A stretch of 11,870 nucleotides of DNA, from assembly GCA_946886075.1 (NCBI GenBank), contig CAMPHR010000062.1, positions 1 through 11,870 of the forward strand. Reading direction: 5' to 3'. This document shows, one piece after another, positions 7,135 to 11,870 of this stretch. Under the pieces are notes generated by a model, which searched no databases, was not told the DNA's origin, and was given only the letters and a program-made list of their open reading frames with translations. A program made the translations under genes and the position numbers. Position 1 is the first letter of the stretch; every line of letters starts with the position of its first letter. The stretch is from an uncultured Novosphingobium sp. (GTDB lineage: Bacteria; Pseudomonadota; Alphaproteobacteria; Sphingomonadales; Sphingomonadaceae).

Positions 7135-8082
7135 TTATGCCGCTCCCAGCTCGCGCGGCAGCTTGAAGGCGATTGTCTCGCGCGCCGTTTCGACCTGCTC
7201 TTCCGTCACGTCGAAGCGGGCGGCGAGCCGGTCCACCACTTCGCGCACCAGTATTTCCGGCGCTGACGCCCCTGCGGTCAGGCCAAGCGTGCGAACATTG
7301 TGCAGCCATGCGAAATCAATGTCGTCGGCGCGCTGGATCAGCCGGGCGGGCGTGCCTTCGCGTTCGGCCACCTCGACCAGACGCAAGGAGTTGGAGCTGT
7401 TGGGCGCGCCGATCACGTACAGCGCGTCGCACTGCGCGGCGATCGCCTTCACCGCTGCCTGACGGTTCGACGTCGCGTAGCAGATATCCTCGCCCTTGGG
7501 CGCATGGATGGCCGGGAAGCGGCGCTGAAGTGTCTCCACGATCGCGGCAGTATCATCCACCGACAGGGTGGTTTGCGTCAGGAAGGCAAGATTATCGGGG
7601 TTGGCAGGCGTGAAGCTCTCGGCATCCTCCACCGTCTCGATCAGGGTCATGTTCCCGGCATCCACCTGACCGAATGTGCCGATGACTTCGGGGTGCCCCC
7701 TGTGCCCGATGAACAGGATATGGCGGCCAGCCTCGACCTGCCGCTCCGCCTGCCGGTGAACCTTGCTCACCAGCGGGCAGGTGGCGTCCAGATAATCGAG
7801 GCCGCGTTCTTCCGCCTTGGCAGGCACCGCCTTGGGCACGCCATGGGCTGAAAAAACCACCGGCACGCCATCGGGTACCTGGTCCAGTTCCTCGACGAAG
7901 ATCGCGCCCTGCGCCCGCAGATTGTCGACCACATATTTATTATGGACGATCTCATGCCGGACATAGACGGGCGCGCCATATTTCTCGATCGCCTTTTCGA
8001 CGATGACGATGGCGCGGTCCACGCCAGCGCAAAAGCCGCGTGGCGCGGCGATCAATAGCTTCAGGGGAAGGCGGGCGGTCAT
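7135..8082 (-). CDS. ispH: 4-hydroxy-3-methylbut-2-enyl diphosphate reductase
   Basis: This is the last enzyme of the methylerythritol phosphate pathway. It reduces HMBPP to isopentenyl and dimethylallyl diphosphate using an iron-sulphur cluster. The protein has 315 residues, normal for the family. The three cluster-binding cysteines are present: C18 ([11 protein letters not shown]), C102 (LDATCPLV) and C201 ([11 protein letters not shown]). Substrate-binding His47 (EIVHN), His80 (FSAHGVP) and His130 with Glu132 (GHRGHPEV) are also present, as is the downstream NSSNS motif. ATG at 8082-8080 is the first gene of the ispH-thrB-rnhA unit. Only a weak AGG lies before it. The 125-base divergent gap upstream should hold its promoter, though I cannot point to a convincing one on this strand. 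Confidence 0.97.
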   Translation of the reverse strand: MTARLPLKLLIAAPRGFCAGVDRAIVIVEKAIEKYGAPVYVRHEIVHNKYVVDNLRAQGAIFVEELDQVPDGVPVVFSAHGVPKAVPAKAEERGLDYLDATCPLVSKVHRQAERQVEAGRHILFIGHRGHPEVIGTFGQVDAGNMTLIETVEDAESFTPANPDNLAFLTQTTLSVDDTAAIVETLQRRFPAIHAPKGEDICYATSNRQAAVKAIAAQCDALYVIGAPNSSNSLRLVEVAEREGTPARLIQRADDIDFAWLHNVRTLGLTAGASAPEILVREVVDRLAARFDVTEEQVETARETIAFKLPRELGAA

Positions 8083-8149
8083 GCCTGCCGCTTAGGCCAA
8101 TGTCGCCTCGGAAGAAAGGGGTGAGGCGCCCGCCGCTCATTCCTTTCGG

Positions 8150-8176
8150 TTGCGTGAGCGACGGGGTGCGGATAAG
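8150..8176 (+). promoter_or_regulatory. Weak candidate promoter for the lipoprotein gene
   Basis: TTGCGT (8150-8155) and GATAAG (8171-8176) are separated by 15 bases, about 30 bases before the GTG start of the lipoprotein gene. The -35 is good. The -10 has 4 of 6 consensus bases and the spacer is short. The same divergent gap holds a 6-bp inverted repeat, CGCCTC/GAGGCG (8104-8109 with 8123-8128), which would fall in the ispH leader. This is a pattern-based guess only. Confidence 0.25.
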
Positions 8177-8207
8177 AAGCCCCAGCCTGTTCCCAAGGGA
8201 TTGCCTC

Positions 8208-8846
8208 GTGACCTTTTCTCGACTTGCGCTGACTGGAATGATCGCCCTTGCCCTTGCGGGCTGCTCGCGTCGGGGAGAAATCGATCCCACCGGCGGCATT
8301 GTCGCTGTCCGCTCGGCCTGCCCGACCGCCGCGATCCCGGCCTATACGGGCGACATCACGCTGTTCAATCCGGCTGGCAGCACCGATGCCCGCGCGATCG
8401 ACGTGGTGGCGAACATCACCGATTTGCGCGCCACCTGTTCGGAAGGCGCGCAATTCTACAGCGAGGCGAGCTTCACCGTAAACGCCCGCCGTTCCGACGC
8501 GACCGCAGCGCGGCAGGTGACGCTGCCCTTCTTCTCCGCCGTGGTCCGTGGCGGCAACGCCATCGTTGCCAAGCGCGTGGGTCAGGTCGTGCTGGACTTC
8601 CCGGCTGGCCAGTATCGCGCGACCGCGTCAGCGAAGGCGGGCTCCTATGTCGATAAGGCCGCCGCCACGCTGCCCGCCGACATCCAGGCGAAGATCACGC
8701 AGAAGCGCAAGGCAGGCGACGAGGACGCGGCGATCGATCCCTTCGCCCAGCCCGACGTCCGCGCGGCGCTGCAACGAACCAGCTTCGAGCTGCTCGTGGG
8801 TTTCAACCTGACCCAGGACCAGCTCCGATATAACGCGACACGTTAA
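8208..8846 (+). CDS. Putative outer-membrane lipoprotein, family not recognised
   Basis: I do not recognise this family. The protein has 212 residues from GTG at 8208, preceded by AAGGGA with 7-base spacing. The start gives a short lipoprotein signal (MTFSRLALTGMIALALAGC) with the lipobox LAGC and the lipidated residue Cys19. Ser at +2 favours sorting to the outer membrane. The open frame extends back to 8040, but that part overlaps ispH and lacks coding character. The mature part begins with a Gly/Pro-rich linker. Alternating hydrophobic stretches (DITLFN, IDVVANITDL, FYSEASFTVNAR, QVVLDFPAGQY) suggest a beta-sandwich in the periplasm. Cys38 and Cys77 could form a disulphide. A charged Lys-rich helix precedes the end. 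It is divergent from ispH and followed by a REP-like copy and argS. Confidence 0.8.
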   Translation: MTFSRLALTGMIALALAGCSRRGEIDPTGGIVAVRSACPTAAIPAYTGDITLFNPAGSTDARAIDVVANITDLRATCSEGAQFYSEASFTVNARRSDATAARQVTLPFFSAVVRGGNAIVAKRVGQVVLDFPAGQYRATASAKAGSYVDKAAATLPADIQAKITQKRKAGDEDAAIDPFAQPDVRAALQRTSFELLVGFNLTQDQLRYNATR

Positions 8847-8848
8847 GA

Positions 8849-8900
8849 GCGAACCTTAATCTTCCGTTCGCCCTGAGCTTGTCGAAGGGCTCTACTTCTT
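8849..8900. repeat. REP-like repeat copy between the lipoprotein gene and argS
   Basis: Positions 8864-8899 match the reverse complement of arm 2 of the pair at 5134-5210 almost exactly. The match continues past the palindromic core into GGGCTCTACTTC, so the shared unit is about 35 bases. The core folds as GCCCT (8870-8874) with AGGGC (8886-8890). On its left, GCGAAC (8849-8854) can pair with GTTCGC (8866-8871), which looks like the remnant of a partner arm. The element starts 2 bases after the lipoprotein stop and lies in the leader region of argS. Read in reverse it encodes RQAQGER, a familiar artefact of this repeat in false ORFs. Confidence 0.8.
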
Positions 8901-8956
8901 GCAGGGAAGGATGAGGCTTCGATTTTAGCCCAGCCCGGACGGGCCTTGTGCTTTTC

Positions 8957-8961
8957 GAGGA
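8957..8961 (+). promoter_or_regulatory. Ribosome binding site that decides the argS TTG start
   Basis: GAGGA lies 7 bases before TTG at 8969, ideal spacing. The upstream in-frame GTG at 8948 has no comparable site and would add seven residues that do not resemble the ArgS N terminus. The TTG is therefore preferred. Confidence 0.7.
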
Positions 8962-8968
8962 AACAGCC

Positions 8969-10696
8969 TTGTCTCTCTACATTCGTTTCACTGCCCATCT
9001 GAACGCCGTGCTGGACGCGCTGGAGGCGGATGGCACGCTCCCTGCTCGCCTCAACCGCAAGCCCGTCACCGTCGAGCCGCCCCGCGATGCGAGTCATGGC
9101 GACCTCGCGACCAACGCCGCCATGGTCCTTGCCAAGCCCGCAGGCACCAACCCGCGCGCGCTGGCGGAAAAGATCGTCGCTGGCCTTGAAAAGTTGGACG
9201 AGGTGGAAAGCGCCACCATCGCTGGCCCCGGCTTCATCAACCTGACGCTGACCGACGCCACCTGGCGCGCTGAACTCGCCGCGATCCATGCCGAGGCTGC
9301 GGATTATGGCCGTTCCGACGCGGGTGAGGGCGTCACCGTCAACGTCGAATATGTCTCCGCCAACCCCACCGGCCCGATGCATATGGGTCACTGCCGGGGC
9401 GCGGTAGTCGGCGATGCGCTCGCCACGCTGCTCGAATATGCCGGGCACAAGGTCATCCGCGAATATTATATCAATGACGCAGGCGGCCAGGTCGACGTGC
9501 TCGCCCGCTCGGCCCATGTCCGTTATCGCGAGGCGCTGGGCGAAGATGTAGGCGCGATCCCGGAAGGCCTCTATCCCGGCGATTATCTCGTCCCCGTGGG
9601 TCAGGCACTCGCCGCAGACTATGGCGACAAATTCGTAGGCGCGCCCGAGGGCGAATGGCTCGTCCCCTTCCGCACCAAGGCCGTCGCCGCGATGATGGCG
9701 ATGATCCGCAGCGACCTTGCCCTGCTCGGCATCCATCACGACATCTTCGCATCCGAAGCCGAACTGCAAGCCGCCGGAAAGCCCGAAGCCGCCGAGCAAT
9801 GGCTGCGCGAGCATGACCTCGTCTATGACGGCGTCCTCGAAGCCCCCAAGGGCGAAACGCCCGAGGATTGGGAGCCTGTCGAGCTCCCGCTGTTCCGCTC
9901 CACCAAATTCGGCGACGATCAGGACCGCCCGATCAAGAAGTCGAACGGCGCCTGGACCTATTTCGGCGCCGACATGGCTTATCATTTCCAGAAGGCGCAG
10001 ACCGCCGACCAGCTGATCGACATCTGGGGCGCGGACCATGCCGGTACGGTGAAGCGCATCCAGGCCGCCGTCGCCGCGCTGACCGAGGGTAAGGCGCGCT
10101 TCGACGTCAAGCTCATCCAGATGGTCCGCCTGCTGCGCGATGGCGAGCCGGTGAAGATGTCCAAGCGCGCCGGCAATTTCGTGACGCTCGCCGATGTCGT
10201 GCGCGAAGTGGGCAAGGACGTCGTTCGCTTCACCATGCTGACGCGCAAGGCCGACGCGCAGATGGACTTCGACTTCGCCAAGGTGGTGGAAGCGTCGAAG
10301 GACAATCCCGTCTTCTACGTCCAATATGCCCATGCCCGCATTTCCTCGCTCGGCCGCCGCGCGGAGGAGGCTGGAATGGATCTTCCTGCGCCCGACCTGT
10401 CCCGCCTTGGGACGGAGGAACTTAACCTTGTTAAGTTGGCGGCGCAGTTCCCCCGGGTGGTAGAAGGGGCGGCGTCAGCCCGTGAGCCGCACCGGATCGC
10501 CTTTTATCTCAACGACTTGGCGTCCGCGTTCCACAGCTGGTGGAATTTGGGCAACGACAATCCGCGCGCGCGCGTCATCCTGACGGACGATCCGGCGTTA
10601 ACTTCCGCGCGGCTTTTCTTAAGCCGCGGAATCGGGCAAATAATCCGTAATGGCCTGGCCCTGATGGGCGTGGCCGCGTTGACGGAAATGCAATAG
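8969..10696 (+). CDS. argS: Arginyl-tRNA synthetase
   Basis: This class I synthetase charges tRNA-Arg with arginine in the cytoplasm. The protein has 575 residues from TTG 8969, typical of alphaproteobacterial ArgS. The N-terminal additional domain occupies roughly residues 1-110. The ATP-binding signature is HMGH (138-141) within SANPTGPMHMGHCRGAVVGD. The second signature is KMSKR (396-400) in EPVKMSKRAGNFV. Many ArgS proteins lack a canonical KMSK, and here it is intact. The C-terminal part (from about NPVFYVQYAHARISS) is the DALR anticodon-binding domain, ending in the usual hydrophobic GVAALTEMQ-type tail. The SPOR gene follows after 21 bases, probably in the same operon. Two AT/GC inverted repeats lie inside the last 300 bases (see findings). 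Confidence 0.97.
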   Translation: MSLYIRFTAHLNAVLDALEADGTLPARLNRKPVTVEPPRDASHGDLATNAAMVLAKPAGTNPRALAEKIVAGLEKLDEVESATIAGPGFINLTLTDATWRAELAAIHAEAADYGRSDAGEGVTVNVEYVSANPTGPMHMGHCRGAVVGDALATLLEYAGHKVIREYYINDAGGQVDVLARSAHVRYREALGEDVGAIPEGLYPGDYLVPVGQALAADYGDKFVGAPEGEWLVPFRTKAVAAMMAMIRSDLALLGIHHDIFASEAELQAAGKPEAAEQWLREHDLVYDGVLEAPKGETPEDWEPVELPLFRSTKFGDDQDRPIKKSNGAWTYFGADMAYHFQKAQTADQLIDIWGADHAGTVKRIQAAVAALTEGKARFDVKLIQMVRLLRDGEPVKMSKRAGNFVTLADVVREVGKDVVRFTMLTRKADAQMDFDFAKVVEASKDNPVFYVQYAHARISSLGRRAEEAGMDLPAPDLSRLGTEELNLVKLAAQFPRVVEGAASAREPHRIAFYLNDLASAFHSWWNLGNDNPRARVILTDDPALTSARLFLSRGIGQIIRNGLALMGVAALTEMQ

Positions 10697-10717
10697 CCAA
10701 GGCGGAGGCACGGATAA

Positions 10718-11428
10718 ATGGGCGACTTTGCGAGGGGGCGGCTCGATCTGGACGATGACGAGCGTCTGCCCTGGCTGGAGCCTGGTATCGAGGAAGAGGA
10801 GGATGAGGGGCTCTCGCCTGTCCGCCTGCTCGGCTTCATCCTGCTCGCGCTTGTCCTGCTTGGCGGCGTCGTCGCTGGTGTCTGGCTCTTGAAGAACCGT
10901 TCGACCGGCGGCGGCGAAGGCAAGCTGATCGCCGCGCCCGCAGGCGACTACAAGGTGCCCGCGCGCGAAGCCGACGCGAAGAAGTTCGAAGGGGAGGGCG
11001 ACGCCAGCTTCGCCGCGAGCGAAGGCGTGCTGCGCGACGGCCGCATCGACCCCAGCCGCGTGCCCGAAGCGCCCGTCACCGCGACTGCACCTGCCAAGCC
11101 CAGCCAGCCGGTCCCGGGCAAGCCCTCGCAGAGCGTAACCGCACGGGTGGCGGACGAGACCAATGTCCGGCCAGCCGCCGCCGAACCTGTTCGCAAGGGC
11201 GGCGCCGTGATCCAGCTCGGCGCCTATGGCAGCCAGTCCGGTGCCCGTGACGCCTGGACGCGCCTGTCGAAGCGCTTCGCCTATCTGGCGCCCCTCACCA
11301 TGGCGATCGAACCCACCGAGGTCGGCGGCAGCACCCTCTACCGCCTGCGCGCGACGGCGGGGGCGCAGGCGAATACCCTCTGCGGCAGGCTCAAGGTTGC
11401 AGGAGAGAGCTGCATCGTTGTGAACTGA
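10718..11428 (+). CDS. SPOR domain-containing inner-membrane protein
   Basis: This is a single-pass membrane protein with a periplasmic peptidoglycan-binding SPOR domain, a class that usually gathers at the septum on glycan strands lacking stem peptides. It has 236 residues. Residues 1-34 are an acidic cytoplasmic tail (EEEEDE at 25-30). About residues 36-58 are a membrane helix (LLGFILLALVLLGGVVAGVWLL). Residues 60-160 form a Pro/Ala/Lys-rich linker. Residues 161-236 are the SPOR domain, starting with AVIQLGAYGS and ending with GESCIVVN. GGAGG (10704-10708) is 9 bases before the ATG. It follows argS by 21 bases. The argS-SPOR pair is, as I recall, conserved in alphaproteobacteria, often followed by nagZ and scpAB, which are not seen here. 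Confidence 0.9.
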   Translation: MGDFARGRLDLDDDERLPWLEPGIEEEEDEGLSPVRLLGFILLALVLLGGVVAGVWLLKNRSTGGGEGKLIAAPAGDYKVPAREADAKKFEGEGDASFAASEGVLRDGRIDPSRVPEAPVTATAPAKPSQPVPGKPSQSVTARVADETNVRPAAAEPVRKGGAVIQLGAYGSQSGARDAWTRLSKRFAYLAPLTMAIEPTEVGGSTLYRLRATAGAQANTLCGRLKVAGESCIVVN

Positions 11429-11439
11429 GCTGCTTCTAA

Positions 11440-11480
11440 CTCCCTCTCCCCTTCAGGGGAGAGGGCTGGGGAGAGGGGAG
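11440..11480. repeat. CT/GA-rich palindromic repeat upstream of the DUF559 gene
   Basis: CCCTCTCCCC (11442-11451) pairs perfectly with GGGGAGAGGG (11456-11465) around a TTCA loop, a 10-bp stem. A second GA-rich arm (11468-11480) could pair with the same left arm (11440-11451) with a single bulge. The element begins 11 bases after the SPOR stop and ends 5 bases before the DUF559 start. It resembles a dispersed repeat I recall next to DUF559 genes in many bacteria. No U-tract follows, so it is not a classic terminator, though it may limit read-through from argS-SPOR. Confidence 0.85.
11471..11480 (+). promoter_or_regulatory. Ribosome binding site of the DUF559 gene, lying inside the palindromic repeat
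   Basis: GAGAGGGGAG ends 5 bases before GTG at 11486. It is the distal arm of the repeat, so the repeat itself supplies the Shine-Dalgarno. There is no other ribosome-binding motif, and no ATG in frame near the conserved start of the protein. Confidence 0.6.
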
Positions 11481-11485
11481 CGACG

Positions 11486-11870
<385 letters not shown>

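Noticed and set aside
8040..8207. N-terminal extension of the lipoprotein frame
   Set aside because: It overlaps ispH and would bury the lipoprotein signal behind 56 basic residues. The GTG at 8208 has its own ribosome site and gives a proper signal peptide.
8843..10333. 496-codon minus-strand open frame opposite argS
   Set aside because: It lies antisense to argS, which has intact HMGH and KMSKR motifs. Its sequence includes RQAQGER, the known translation of the REP-like repeat, so it is not a real protein.

Overview
The window comes from a GC-rich alphaproteobacterium, most likely a member of the Sphingomonadales (Sphingobium/Sphingomonas-like). This rests on the base composition, the Tad pilus gene order cpaA-cpaB-cpaC, a UrcA-family protein, the compact ispH-thrB-rnhA operon, and an argS gene followed directly by a SPOR-domain gene. 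The assignment comes from family knowledge and gene order, not from a database search. The coding is dense. There is no gene-free stretch over 300 bases, and I saw no tRNA, rRNA, CRISPR array or insertion sequence.

Layout. Positions 1-2961 (minus strand) hold the start of a Tad/Flp pilus operon: prepilin peptidase CpaA, then CpaB, then the outer-membrane secretin CpaC, which runs off the left edge. Divergent from it, 2982-5068 (plus) is a two-gene unit joined by an ATGA overlap: an alpha/beta hydrolase and an FAD-dependent D-amino-acid-dehydrogenase-like enzyme. Next come a REP-like inverted repeat (5134-5210) and a secreted UrcA-family protein (5264-5671). This meets the convergent operon ispH-thrB-rnhA (8082 down to 5710), which makes isoprenoid precursors, phosphorylates homoserine and removes RNA:DNA hybrids. 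Divergent from ispH is an unrecognised lipoprotein gene (8208-8846). After it come a further REP-like copy, arginyl-tRNA synthetase (argS, TTG start at 8969) and a membrane-anchored SPOR protein (10718-11428).

At the right end, a CT/GA-rich palindromic repeat leads directly into a DUF559 (Vsr-like nuclease fold) gene, which dissolves into a run of 41 G residues. That run is almost certainly a sequencing or assembly artefact at a contig end.

Most of the window is ordinary housekeeping and pilus DNA, and I do not see a clear new multi-gene system. Three points deserve a second look. First, the REP-like elements: one copy differs from the others by two compensatory base-pair swaps in its stem. 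Second, the palindrome-DUF559 unit: the repeat itself supplies the ribosome-binding site and can pair in two mutually exclusive ways. Third, the D-amino acid dehydrogenase homologue, which keeps the core catalytic residues but has replaced the two residues that set arginine specificity in its best-known relative.
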